DNA of 64,000 nucleotides from Prunus persica (Eukaryota; Streptophyta; Magnoliopsida; Rosales; Rosaceae): assembly GCF_000346465.2 (NCBI RefSeq), contig NC_034013.1:5663598-5727597 (forward strand). Direction: 5' to 3'. The notes beneath the pieces were generated by a model. The model made no database searches, was not told where the DNA came from, and saw only the letters and a program-made list of their open reading frames with translations. Below, one piece after another: positions 51,901 through 64,000 of the stretch. Positions within the stretch are counted from its first letter, which is position 1. Each line of letters starts with the position of its first letter. A program made the translations under genes and the position numbers.

Positions 51901-54014
51901 GTATTTTCACCTTTTTATTCTTATCCTGATTTATCATTTCAGTATTTTCTAGTATTTATTGTATGAATCTTTGTGTTTTCTTTTTGTGTTTGGCGTGTGA
52001 ACGTTTTAAATTCAACGATTTAGTTGGTATGCTTAGGTTAGAAATCTAAACATGTTAACTTTTTATGCTGTGGTTTATGATTGTTTCAATATTGAAGGAA
52101 ACTAATTTATTTGTTCTTTAGTCATCGTTACTTTTTTAGTTAAAAGTTTGAGAATATTGGGGGTTTTTGACTTAGTTGTTCTCTTATGGCTTAGAAACAC
52201 TAGATGAGGTTTGCTGGATACATTTTATGGAGTTTAGAGAAGAATCTAGATAAGGTTTTTTAATCGTTTCCTTTTGTTTTAATTTTTGAAGGATAGTAGC
52301 CTCTGGTCATGCTTAGGGCTACGAAATTACAGTTAAGTTGAATTAATTATACGATGGTTCCATTTTGTGCCTATGATCCACCAATTGTGGGAAACAATTT
52401 ATACTGGTGCAAGTCCTTTAGGCAATGATTTAGATGATGTTCTTGTGTTTACTGGAAATATGACAGTTGTAAGACGAACATCACTATTCTTTCTTAACAT
52501 GTGCTTTCCATAGAGAGGAAACAGAAATTTTGAATATAGCATGGGTCCCTTTTTCGCTTATTTATATTTTTGTTTAGTCGTGTTTTTTAGGTTAAAATTT
52601 GAGTTCCCTGATGTTGAGCAATTCAAGAGCTACTTGGCCAATAATGCTTCTGTGGCAAATCAGAATTTATAATATGACTGCTAGTGATACACAAACTTGC
52701 AAAGTGCAACATAAGACCAACTATATCATCTTTTGGTTTGAGTGGAGTTTTTGTTTAGGTTGGCCTGCTGTCATGCTTGCATTAGTTATGAACGAACGAT
52801 TCTATTATTTCTATTGTTGTAAATTGTCTTATGGGCTGGGGCATAATTTTCATTGACTTGGCATGTTATCCTTGGATGTAAGCAAGATGTTAGGTTAAAA
52901 CATTCCTTGTTTACTTTTATTAGTGATTCCAAAGTGAGAGGTAGATAAGTCTCAGCAGAAGAACAAGTTCTCATTTTCTTGAAGTCTTTTCTGAATGCTC
53001 AAATTTTGCAGTTTTGATGAGCGTCTTGCTGCACAGAGAAAAGAGAAAGAAATGGCAACAGCCGAACTTGGGTTTAAAAAGCCATTGAGCAAGGAGGAAA
53101 AGATAGTAAACAAGAAGGAAAGGCTAGCTGCAATTGGTAATTCACCTGGTTTAAAATTTAGCATCCATGATACGGCACTATACCTGACTATAGTTATGGA
53201 ATTTCGCAACCAACTATTTGATTTGGAGTCTCAACTCAGTTTGCAATCAATAGCATGATAGGCATTAGAGTTTAAGTCAAGTCCTGCGTTTAAAGACATT
53301 TTTTTGCGGATAGAAATAATTGTATATTCCTTTAACGTGTCCAGCTTCTTGTTTAGTTTAGTAATAAGAACCTGACAGCTTTCTCATGGCTGATCATTTA
53401 TACTGGGAACAGTTCATTGCATGTCGAGTTTGAGACAAAGTCAGGAAAGTCTCTAGGATTAACAAGTAGTTTAAAAGACTTCTAAGTCCATATGTATGTA
53501 TGAGTTAGTATGTAATGTGGCCCTCTTACTTTATTTGGTTTACAATTGAATATGTAAATTAACGAACACTGGATCCTCTATTCATATCTCAAATATTTTC
53601 TGATTTGGTTAGACTTTATTTGGTTTATCATACCTATGATGCAAATGAAATGATGTTGTTATTGACTTCCAATAAGTGGTATGAACAGTTGTTATACTGT
53701 TCATACCTTGAAACTGAGTTGATTTCTATGACATAGTATTAACAGTGTACGTCTATGACATAGCATTAACAGAATTTCAGTAACAAAGCATGCTCTATAA
53801 TTTGCTATATATATAGTTGTGCACTTGAAGTTTATGATATGTAGAATGTGATTTTTACTAGGAAGATAGTTCTATGACATGGTATTAACAGTATACATTT
53901 TTTTTTTTTTTTTGGTAGAGGTATCTTGTTATTACTAGTATTCTTCGCTGCTGGGGTTGGCAAGACAATGCTTATCAGTGATGCTGAGAAAGTTTATGCC
54001 TTTGGAAAGGACTC

Positions 54015-54330
54015 AAGATGGTTCTATGACATAGTAATAACAAGATAGTTCTATGACATAGTATAAACAATGTACTTCTATGAAATGGTATTAACAATGT
54101 TTTTCTATGAAATGATATTAACAATGTACTTCTATGACATGGTGTTAACAATGTACTTCTATGACATGGTATTAACATTGTACTTTTATGGAATGGTATT
54201 AACAATATACTTCTATGGAATGGTATTAACAATATACTTCTATGACATGGTATTAACATTGTACTTTTATGACATGGTATTAACAATGTTATGGAATACG
54301 AGATGGTATTAACATTGTACTTTTACGGTT
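54015..54330 (+). repeat. 27-bp minisatellite in right Pack-MULE
   Basis: Inverted twin of the array at 43205-43525, with the same unit and nearly the same copy number. Confidence 0.9.
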
Positions 54331-56754
54331 TACTTTTTTTTTTGGGCCGAAAGTTATGGAATACGAGATGGTACAATGTTTGGGCTTGTTTATAAATTTG
54401 GGCTGGGTTTGTTTTGGGTGTTTTTTGAGTTTTTTTCTGTTGGGCTTGATAGTGGCAGTGCTGTAATTTATTGGAACTTCAACACTAATTTGTTATTTAA
54501 TAAATGGATTTTGGGTGTGTTTATGAAGTGTTTTCCATGTGGGTTTTTTTTTATAATTTCAACTCATATTTTGGGTATATTAGTGAAGATCCCTTATATC
54601 TATCGCCCTAGGTATTTAAAAAAGATTCAAATTTTGGTTTGGGCTGTAGCCCTATTTAGTCAGGCTCAGGTATAAATCTTATGATATAAATCCATGTGGT
54701 CTTTTCAAATCTGATGATATAATCTTTAAAATCCAAAAGTTAAAAATCCTAATTATACAAATCCATCAATAAACTCCCATAAGTCATTACATTCTGATTA
54801 AATCAATTGAATTTTTTTATCCTTAAATAGTCTTTTAAAATCTCAATTGAATACCACCCCTTTAAGTCCCGACTTGAACTTGAGATTCAAGTCCCGACTT
54901 GCACTTGAGGTAGGGTGTATTCAATTGAGATTCTAATGGATTGTTTTGAAGCTTAAAAATACAGCGGTATGTAGTTAAGATTTTTAACTAATTCAATTAG
55001 GATTTTTAAATAATCAATACAAGTTCGGTAGTATTCAATTAAGACTTTTAAAAGATAAGAAAAAGTACCGTGGTATTAAAAAACTTATTGATTTTAATGT
55101 ATTTATTAAATGATGTATTGTGTGAGACATTTGAGTATGTGATATAAATACCAAATCACATAACAAATCTCACCCTCCTATGCATGATTCTCATATATGC
55201 TCTCATACCTTTTTTTCTCACTATTTTTTCATGCTTTCTACTATACCAAAAAAAAAAACAAAAAAAAAAAAACTTTTCAGAAGAGAGAAGATAATGAAAC
55301 ATTAACAAGAGAGAAGATTTTGCCTCTTCTGGAGTTAATGGGCATTTTCCAATGGCTCTTCTTTCCTTATAGACAAGTTTCTTCAGAGCAAAATTATATT
55401 TTCGGTATTGTTTTCAGAAACTCCTGCTCTTTGGGGATGAAAATATCAAAAGCACAGATGTTAAGAAGTCATCACATAACATTAATTTTTTAAAATATAA
55501 ACTCATGAATTGTTTTAAAATCTGAACCAATGAAACAAACAGTTGTCAAAGTGATTTTTCAAGAATAGATGGTGTAAAGGCATAACTACTTGGGTGATAC
55601 TCTGGACCACTTCACATATTCGTGATGATTTTCTATCTCCATTCTTGATTTAGCTTTGACTTGCTCTCATGCCATGATCATGATGTTTCCTTGAATTTAG
55701 TGTAATGGTATATGCCTTCAGGTTATGTATTTATATGAATGATTTTGGGTGATAGAGTTCAAGCTTGTATAGAAATATAAGTAAAATCATGTAATTACAA
55801 TATATTAAAATCCTAAGTAAAATCCTAAGTGAATTAAAATCATAAGTAAAATCATGTAATTGCAATATATTAAAATCATAAGTAAAATCATATAATTACA
55901 AATTTGGCTGAAATCCATGACATTAAAATCATGTAATTACAATATATTAAAATCTCAATTGAATACGCCCCCAGTGTGTTTAATTTCCAGTTGGACAAAA
56001 ATACCCTTATGTAACATTTTGTGAATTTTTCAAAGAAAGTATAAGAAATTGAAGTGAGACCATTATGATTCTTAGGTAGAACGATAGTATTCGACTTAGT
56101 GAATGCGTAGAAAATCGTTTTTTAAATTTTTAGCAAAAATGACCAAAAATACCCATACGTGTGAAAATTACCAAAATACCTTGTAAGCAAAAAAAAAGAA
56201 AAAAAAGAAAAAAAAAAAAGAAGAAGAGAAGAATCTGAAACGTAGAGGGCAACATCCCATTCTTTCTCCCAATTCTTTCCCCTTTGCCTCAAGTTTTCAA
56301 GTTCACCATTATGAAAGGATGAGTCACCTAGCCTAAGGGATCTTCCCTAATCAATCTGATTTTATACGAAAAGTGGGATAAATGGAGGAGACAATGACAG
56401 GGAGAAGAAGAGGAAGAAGCTTGGAAATGTTCTTGAGTTGATAATGAAAGGTGAGCATATTTATTATTTCAAGTAATTTGTTAATACATGGATTTACCCT
56501 AATAGATTGTGCAGGATTCAAGGCGAAGTTTGAGGAATTGAGTTTCAACCAAGATACTAGGCTTTTGTTGTTGATTTGTGTAATTAATATTGATAAGTAG
56601 TCAACCGTTTGATAAGGATCCTAGTGTGTATTTAACTACAAGCTACTGCGACTCTAATTATGTGTTATTAAGTGAATTTGTATTATTTGTGGCTCTATTT
56701 CTCATTATATCATGGTTGTAGGATTTTATTCTTAATTATGGTATGACTCATACT

Positions 56755-56787
56755 CTGATTCGAGAATATTCCTAATTCTCGAATCAG
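56755..56787. repeat. Perfect 13-bp-stem hairpin
   Basis: CTGATTCGAGAAT, a 7-nt loop, then ATTCTCGAATCAG. It is followed by no T-run and is not next to a recognised gene. Confidence 0.8.
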
Positions 56788-57260
56788 GTCGTGACAGGTC
56801 GATAGCCGTAAGATTTAGGGTTGTCAAGCTCTTGAACAAGTGAACTATGGAGCTTGAAGATGACTCGAGCAAGCGAACTGTGGGACCCAATGTTGCAAAG
56901 TAATCAACCCTAGACCTTAAGGCCTTTGGTGCAAAATTAAAGTAAAAATGAATCATAATTGGTGGTTTTGGATATTTTCGATGAATATCTAGTTGGTTAA
57001 CTGACTGAGTTATCTTTCCATTAAGGTGTCCTTACCTAGTCTTTGTTATGATACGGTCTAATTGAGTTCTGGTTCTTACTCTTACAATGCATTTGTCTTG
57101 ATTTGAAATAAGCAACTTCTTATTATAAAGCTCACTTACTATGCATTTGTCTTGATTTGGAAATGGTTGATGCCATCACTGTCATATGATATTTTGCAAT
57201 ACCATTTAAGCTTTAGTTCAGTGAAATTTTACATAGGTTCTGCATTGTAATTTTGCACAA

Positions 57261-57628
57261 ACTGCATTGCAATTTTGGTAATTACAATTGGAATTTTGCT
57301 CTTTCCTTGGCCTTCAACCTCACCAATTTGAAGGGTAGAGGCTATCCAGATGAGGAATTGGGTGGGCAAGAGAAGAGTAGAACTACCCAAGAGCAAGATA
57401 ACTCAAAATCGGACTTTTGAAAACTGCATTGCAGTTTTCATTTAATTACAATTGAATTTTTGCTCTTTCCTTGGCCTTCAACCTCACCAATTTGAAGAGT
57501 AGAGGCTACCCAGATGAGGAATTGGGTGGGCAAGAGAAGAGTAGAACTACCTAAGAGCAAGGGAACTCAAAATTGGACATTTGAAAATTGGAAACTGCAT
57601 TGCATTTTTCATTTAATTACAATTATTT
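57261..57628. repeat. Tandem ~165-bp repeat, 2.2 copies
   Basis: Unit 1 is 57261-57422, unit 2 is 57423-57593, and a partial third follows. Each unit begins ACTGCATTGCA and includes CCTTGGCCTTCAACCTCACC. Confidence 0.85.
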
Positions 57629-58691
57629 TTGTAGTTGTTTTCATTTTCGTTTTTTTTTAACATAATTGATATCTACATTGTATTTTTATTGCAGTTTTTG
57701 TGTGAATAAGTGTTGAAATGATTTTTTTTATTATTTAAAAAACCGTTAATTGTTTATATAAATATTGTGTAACTGAATAAATATTACAAAATCAAGTTTG
57801 GTGTCGTGGTTTATGAGTGAGCCTTCCTCCTTTAAGGGTCAAGGTTCGAGTATGTTCAATGACACAAATTTTTTTTTTTAAAAAGTGAAAAAAGGGCAAC
57901 GGAGTTGGTACCCTGCAGACAGTGACAGGCCGACGACGGGCGGTGGCGGCCAACAGGTGGTGTCAAGTGGCCGGCGGTGATGGTTGGCTAGATATGGACA
58001 TGTGTCATAGTATGTTTGCTTTAAAAGGCGTGGCATTGTGTGTGATTTTAATATTTTTTAATGATATTTTTGTAAAATTAGATACTACATTTGGTCTTTG
58101 GCCTTATGCTAATTAGATGAAATTATATTCTTATCTTCCAAATTAGTAAACTATAGTGTGTTTTAAAACTAAAGCTTCCTTTAATAAAATTGTGGATTTA
58201 AAATTTGAGTCTCAAGGGTTGGGGGGAAAAAACGGCTTGAGTCCAGGTAAAATCCAAGTAGTTACTTTTTGGAGAGAAAAAAATTGGGTTTAACGATTGT
58301 TTTAGGACCAAAAAATTTGGGTTGGAGAAGACCTAATTAAGTTGGATGGTTTTACGGCCAAAAAAGTTGGATTTTTTTTTTAGGTCCAAGTAAGTTGGAT
58401 TTCTTTTATTACTGCGAAAGAAGAAAAAAAAAAAAATTTCCTTTTAATTTTGTATGCTGTAAATCACAAAATATTTTCAAAGTGAACCTTTAAAAAAGCT
58501 AATAACAAAATTAAAGTTAGCTTCGAGCCCGCTCACCGGGTGAACTCGTAACCGAGTCACCATCCACACCAACTCAGTCTCCCACATACAATTTCCAGCT
58601 CCAAACACACACAGACCCACAGACAGAACTTAACAAAAACCAAAAATCGAACCAAAACCCACAAAGATTTTTCCCCAAAGGGGCTCTTTCG

Positions 58692-61600
58692 ATGGATTTT
58701 TCAAAGCAGCACGAAGATATCTTCGGACAGGACTATGATGACGACGACCATAATACCCAAGATGCGGCCCATTCATCCTCACCATCCTCCTCCTCATCAT
58801 CGTCGTCTTCATCATCTTCATCGTCGTCGGCTTCTTCTTCATCCAACGGCAGCGATAGAGGCGAGTCCAGCAGTGGCAATAGCCCAAGCGCCAGCAGTGC
58901 TGGTGGTGGTGGTGGTGAAGAAGAGGAAGAGAATGGTGACGAGGCTGATAATTCAAACGCCACCAACAGCAATGAGTTTAACAATAGGGGTTATTTTGGG
59001 GACGGAGATAAAGATCTGTTCGGGTCTGATAATGAAGATTTCTGTAAAACCCCTGCAACTAGTCCTTTCCTTATTCCTGGTAATTACTTTTGTTGTTGTT
59101 GGTGTTTTGTATGGATTTGGTATAGTTTTCTGGTATTTTAGTTGCTTATTTTGTTCTGTTGATGGTTCTTCTAGCCTAGTAAAAACATGGGTACTTAGCA
59201 TTTTGGTTGCTTATTGAGTTATATACGTATAGTCATGGTTTTGTAGCATGCCCAAGTAATTTTCTTTGATGCATATTTTGCATTTTGGTGATTTGGTTGG
59301 TTATTAGGTTGTGTTGATGGGTTTTCTGGCTTGCCCAAGTGGTCTTCTTTGATGGGTATTGGGCATGTTTGTGTTCTACCCACTTTTGTTCTGGCCTCTA
59401 TTTATTTCAATCTTTTCTTTTCGTAGTGTTGTGATTTTGGGACTGCAATTTTTGTTTCTTTGAAGTGCCTCTTTGTTCTGACTTGCTTACGTTGGGAGGG
59501 ATTAATATTAGATACTTTCAGGCCGAATTTGTTTCATTATAAGATATAAGCTGTTAATGTTAAGGTTTCAGTCTAAATGCTTAGTTTGCTACTCTTTCTG
59601 AATTTTTGGTACTAAAAATCCCCGTACTCATCAAACTATTCTTGGCAGTATTGCCTGTCATACGCAATACTAATAATCAGGGTAGAGGAAATTTTGGGCG
59701 CGGTCGTTGGCAATCAGGGCATCCAAATGACAGAGGTGCAGGCATCCTTCCCCGACCCGGACCTTATCCACAGAGGCATAATTACGGTTATGGTTCAAAG
59801 TTCTCAAATGGTCATCGTGATGAACGATTTGTTTCGGATCTAAGACTTACAAAGAGTGAAGAAACACTATCGAGAAAGATAATTGCATTTCAGGAAGTAA
59901 GTCAACTGATTATTAATCTCTGTGCTACCTTTTCTTTCTCCTTGATAAGTCGAGCACTTTTAAGGTTGATTTATCAATGGTGCATGGAAAGCATAAAACA
60001 TATCTAACTCTTACGTTTTAACTAAGACAGTTTCTTATTAAAATGTTTTAACTAAGACAATTTCTTATTAAAATGTTTTAACTAAAAGAGATTAGCGGGA
60101 CAGTCTGAATTTCAGACTCATTAGTTTATTCCCCTTCTATAAATTATAAAATAATTTCCCTTAAGTGTTGCCTTGGCTTTTGGTTCAACTGTTGCAAGTA
60201 GCCATTACTTGTTGATAAGGCATTTAATCCCCATGTTGAAAAGTTAACCTTGTCAGTTGGCTGGTGCATGGCATATAAATTAGTTGTTTTTTCCTCCGCT
60301 AATTTGAGAATTTTATCCAATAGCCCTGTGAACTTGCTTGCTATAGTCGGGTAGAAGGTGGAGATGTCACCTTTGATGATACCAGCTTGGTAAGCATTCT
60401 GTAGCTTGCTTTTCTGAATGGGCCATTCTTTTGTTAGGTTTGTCTCATATATGGTAGTCCATGTCAGTCGTTAACTCATTTATATTGTTCTTTTGTCCAC
60501 ATTAGAGGCTTTTCAAACGTCTTATTACTGAAGACATTGGAGCCGATCTCAATGATGGTTATGATACTTTTATTGGAAAGAAAGGTAAGCTTTGTGTCTA
60601 AATTATTGCAACGATTTTATTAAAAGTTATGTCTTGGAGTTAGTTTATTTTTGTTACTTTGGGGTTATGCATATGAGGGCTGATTTTTGCAGGCAAATTT
60701 GTGTTTTTCCTTTTTCTGTTTTTTCCCCATCTAAACCAGATTTGGGCTCTCAAGGTTTTGGTGACCTTCTTGCCTGCATAAGAGATAAGAATATTCCACT
60801 TCAAAATATTCACTTTGTGGTACGAAACATTTGCACTTTAAATTTGTTATTGTATAATGCTCTCATTCGGTTGTTAACTAATAAATTTGTTCCTTCTTTT
60901 TTCTCTTTGACAGACTTATCGTAACAATCTTAACAAGGTATCTCCCAGTCACTTTGTATAATTTTGTTCTCAAGATCATTTTCTTTATTAGGTTCACTGG
61001 ATATTGTTGATGAACCATGGATTAGTTATAATTTGGAGTGTAGATGTGTTGTAATCTTGGATAAGATGGTACAAATTCCAGCAGTGCAATGCACAAACCA
61101 ATATATAAACAGACCTCTCATGGCTGTTTTAAGGGAATACTCAAGTTACTGAAAGAATATCTATATGTACTTACGGTTATATAAGAACCAGATTGGTACA
61201 ATTAACTAAAAGATGGGGCATCCACCAGAAGCAACATACTAGAGACACAATGGTGTATAATACCTCAACTCACTGTTTATTAGTCTAATATTTCACCTGT
61301 TGTCTTTTTAGGTTTAGTAAACAATTTTTTGTTGTGTGTTTCAAGTGCTTCTCTCTTTTCTGTAGATATTGGCCACTGCTTATATTCGACACGAGCCTTG
61401 GGAAATGGGAGTGCATAAAAGGAATGGGGTTGTCTATCTTGATGTGCATAAACTACCTGAAAGGCCACAAAGTGAATTGGATCGTCGAAGGTACTGGAAT
61501 TTCATTTCTTCTTTTAGAAATTTCACATGGTCTTTCTAGGATGACGAGGACCATGTTCTTGGATTAATTGAAATTTATTCCCTGGTTTAGGCAATGGAGT

Positions 61601-64000
61601 TATTGAAATTGCTTCCCTGGTCTAATCAATGAATTCTGTTGCCAAAGAAATACATTTATAAAAGACTATCAATGCTAAGGATGAATTAACTGTTTCGAGT
61701 TTTTATTATGAAAAAGGGGGATTTTGATAAGGAGTATCAAAGCTTGTTGCTTTTCATTCTTGCTGGGAAACTTTAATATAGTACTGAGATGTACGTTAGA
61801 GTTTGTGCAAAAGTGATCTCATAAGGTATATGATTTACTTTACTGAATTTAGGCATAAATGCTTCCTTTCGGCTAGGATTAAACAGGAAGGTACTGAGGG
61901 AGATGATGAATATTTTATTTTTATTAATGAATACATCAGAAGCGACTTGTAACTGACATTTTGTTCTACTTCTTCTAACTGGTTCAAAATTCTTAAACAT
62001 GTGTAGGCATGCTTCTTTCCATTATTGCTTATTCTCGATTTCAGGTGTGCTTTATGCAAATGTTATCTTTTCAACTTAGGTGTTACTGGGGTTATTGTTT
62101 TGAGAGTCTTGCCACTGAAGATCCAGGGAGAGGTGACGGAGGGATACATCATGTTGATGCCAATGTTGAATTTTGTTCTGTGATCAAAACAAAATTAGGG
62201 GCCCATCGTATTCTAATGGGTGCTGAAATGGATTGTTGTGATTCAACTGATGATGGGAGGAGGTTTTATGTGGAGCTAAAGACAAGTCGCGAGGTTGACT
62301 TGCTTCCCCCTCCCATGCAATTCTTTTTGTTCTCCAAATCTTATTCTTACCTTCCTGCCTGTAAATTCGCCTTTTACTTTTGCAGTTGGATTATCATACA
62401 GAGGAAAGATTTGAGAGAGAGAAGCTCCTCAAGTTTTGGGTACATTTAACTAACTATGAGAAATTAATATTTATGTTTCTCTCCCATTGGTGCATTCTTT
62501 ACTGTACTGTTTTCCTACGTAGAAATACACGAGTCTTCATGAGCTTGTATTAGAGATTGACATGAAAAGTCGCATTATTTGTTTGTGCTCGGGCTTTGCC
62601 TAATTTTCTCAGGGAATTGGGTTTTGTCATCGTCTTGGGTCCTTTCCCTATTTATATTTTAAAGATTCTGTTATTCGTAAAAAGAGTTAACTCTTCTATT
62701 ATATTTGCTGCAGTCTCAGTCATTCTTAGCAGGTGTAAATTCTGTTAATTGTAAAAGAGTTAACTTTCTATTTTATTTGCTGCAGATACAATCATTCTTA
62801 GCGGGTGTTCCCTATATTGTCATTGGATTTAGGTAACCCCAATTGCTACTTCAGCCTTTTACTTTCTTGCTGCTTAGACAAATACATGTACAATTGCTAC
62901 TTAAGATGGATTAGATAGCAATATATATTAAAGGCTGCAAAAGAATGGTAGTTCTTATAATTGACATAAATACAAGCTTTGAATTCGTAGAAAACTGAGC
63001 AATAATCACGCATGCATTGTATATTCCGCGTGCAGTTTCTTGCACTGGAGAGTTTCTGTGGAAATTCTTTTATTTTCTGCTCTACAAATTTAGATCTGTT
63101 TAAATTTCTTTTTTGTTTTTCTTTTTTGTTTTGCTTTTCTCATGCAGGGATGATGCCGGTCGACTTGTCCGCACAGAGAGACTAAGAACCAAAGATATAA
63201 CGCAAAGAGTGAAAATGAAGAACTACTGGCAGGTGAGTTTTGTTTTCTGCGATATATATGATCGCCAGGCACCTTCGTACCTGTCACACTTAAATAAACA
63301 TTTGATTTAGATAATCTGACTCACATCATAGTCCAATTAGTAAGGAGATATGCACATGTGAACCTGAGCAAAAGCTGTCTCAAGTTGTACATGACGAACA
63401 CCGCTGTGGTCATCTTAGGATTTGCAGATTATTGCTTGCGGCTGTGGTCAATAAATGCTCTCTTTTCACTTGTAATGAAACTAGTTGGCATTTCTAATGA
63501 ATGTGGATGGCAGGGAGGAGTTTGCTTGGCATTTGCTGATGAGGTATTATGCTGGCTGTACGGGACAGTTAAAGAGAGTGAGTTTTTAATATTTGTTATC
63601 CTTTTTCCTTTCAGCTCCATTGGTTGCCCAATCAACAGGAGAAAAAAAGTATAAAGATAGCATCATCTTATATTGGAACCTTTTTTGTCTTCTAAGAAAG
63701 AGTGGATATGAAGATCCGAGAGAGGATGAAGAAACACATGTTTTTTAAAGCAATTTTAACTAGTTAAATCTGTTCTTCCTCTTCTGTATCTCTTATCTCT
63801 CTCCTCTTCCTCCCTTCTAGTTAAAAAAGAAAACACTAAATTTTGAGAATTTTCTTTCAACTTTTACCATACCTGAAGCAGTTGGGAGTTTAGATTTATG
63901 TTTAATGTAGCAATGCTTCCTCTGCAATCAGATGGAGCATTTGTTAAAATAATGACTGTGCTAATTTTGCATGTTTTGCTTCAGATGAAGATTACATATT
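58692..64000 (+). CDS. DXO1: DXO/RAI1-family decapping exonuclease, 3' end cut off
   Basis: DXO enzymes remove incomplete or NAD caps from RNA 5' ends and can degrade the RNA 5'-3'. Exons: 58692-59079, 59649-59896, 60324-60389, 60506-60584, 60740-60819, 60914-60937, 61366-61490, 62080-62293, 62386-62439, 62786-62832, 63148-63232, 63514-63577 and 63985 to the window end, all phase-consistent, about 496 residues so far. The N-terminal ~210 residues are a plant-type extension: Ser runs, an acidic block and a Gly/Arg-rich stretch ([10 protein letters not shown]). Likely metal-binding residues are E345 (WGYCFE), E386 and D388 (GAEMDC) and E402 (VELKT). Only NEDYI of the last visible exon remains, so the C-terminus lies outside. 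Exon 10's 3' splice region is tandemly duplicated at 62661-62808. Confidence 0.93.
62661..62808 (+). repeat. Tandem duplication of an intron-exon junction in DXO1
   Basis: Unit 1 (62661-62736) and unit 2 (62737-62808) share TTTGCTGCAG plus the exon 10 start (CAxTCATTCTTAGC(A/G)GGTGT). The duplicate offers a second acceptor at 62712-62713. Confidence 0.9.

Larger units (their letters stand above)
50930..54593 (+). mobile_element. Pack-MULE-like element, right inverted copy
   Basis: 3664 bp, the inverted twin of 42943-46615. Inner end TACAAAATTAGTG; outer end TAGTGAAGATCCC. It is flanked by TATATTAAA inside (50921-50929) and TTATATCTA outside (54594-54602), the reverse complements of the left copy's outer and inner flanks respectively. 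Captured fragments are on the plus strand. No transposase. Confidence 0.88.
54603..58691. other. Gene-free, repeat-rich spacer before DXO1
   Basis: Members of the TATTCAATTGAGATTTTAA MITE family occupy about 54834-54862 and 54908-55972 (ends GGGTGTATTCAATTGAGA and TCTCAATTGAATACGCCCCC). They contain tandem AAATCATGTAATTACAATAT blocks near 55780-55950. Other contents are an A-rich run (about 56190-56220), a 13-bp-stem hairpin (56755-56787) and a 2.2-copy tandem repeat (57261-57628). No gene was recognised. The last ~100 bp is probably the DXO1 leader. Confidence 0.5.

Noticed and set aside
42943..54593. The inverted arms as terminal repeats of one 11.6-kb transposon
   Set aside because: The outer flanks (TTTAATATA and TTATATCTA) do not match each other as a TSD, whereas outer and inner flanks match crosswise. 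The spacer also holds an unrelated older element with its own ends.
57790..57885. Possible tRNA-derived SINE head (GGTTCGAGT box followed by a T-run)
   Set aside because: Only one box-like motif is convincing; no TSD or second box was established.
58733..58984. Minus-strand Asp/Glu-rich frame opposite DXO1 exon 1
   Set aside because: It is antisense to the Ser-rich plant extension of DXO1, whose downstream exons confirm the plus strand.

Overview
The window is plant nuclear DNA, most likely from a woody eudicot (a Rosaceae-type genome is my guess, not shown by any single marker). Genes are AT-rich with short exons, GT-AG introns and plant-specific families (CLASSY remodeller, F-box/FBD), and they are separated by many small transposable elements.

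Layout of genes. (1) 62-4854 (+): a CLASSY 3/4-type SNF2 remodeller. (2) 5544-7417 (+): a gutted ESCRT-II SNF8/VPS22 copy with a hAT-type insertion in one intron. (3) 13585-16167 (-): ALG2 mannosyltransferase, 8 coding exons, with a probable long 5'UTR intron to about 18.15 kb. (4) 23442-23514 (-): tRNA-Glu(CTC). (5) 23804-25061 (+): ribosomal protein eL43/L37a, 5 exons. (6) 26407-29708 (-): a membrane-anchored MORN-repeat protein. (7) 31737-35133 (-): casein kinase II beta subunit. (8) 37750-40044 (+): a broken F-box/FBD gene. (9) 40455-42740 (-): a CCDC97-like (DUF2052) protein. (10) 58692 to the window end (+): DXO/RAI1-type decapping exonuclease, missing its last exon or exons. The genes are ordinary housekeeping and regulatory genes and do not form one pathway.

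Mobile DNA. Many element boundaries can be placed to the base because target-site duplications (TSDs) are intact: a short LTR element (7793-8927, TSD TATTC), three solo LTRs (9754-10224 GAACT; 11469-12149 CCTTT; 19597-20747 ATTTA), a TRIM with both LTRs inside the F-box gene (38472-39715, CAATA), hAT-type elements (6156-7068 CATCTAGA; 21517-22106 TGAACAAG), a Tourist-like MITE (20967-21240, TTA) and a degenerate MuDR-type element (47421-50791).

The most striking structure is at 42943-54593. Two near-identical 3.67-kb Pack-MULE-like elements, each carrying fragments of several host genes, lie in inverted orientation around a 4.3-kb spacer. Their 9-bp TSDs are exchanged. The outer flank of the left copy matches, inverted, the inner flank of the right copy (TTTAATATA), and the inner flank of the left copy matches the outer flank of the right copy (TAGATATAA). 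That is the footprint expected if two independent insertions recombined and inverted the DNA between them. All coordinates and splice calls were read by eye.
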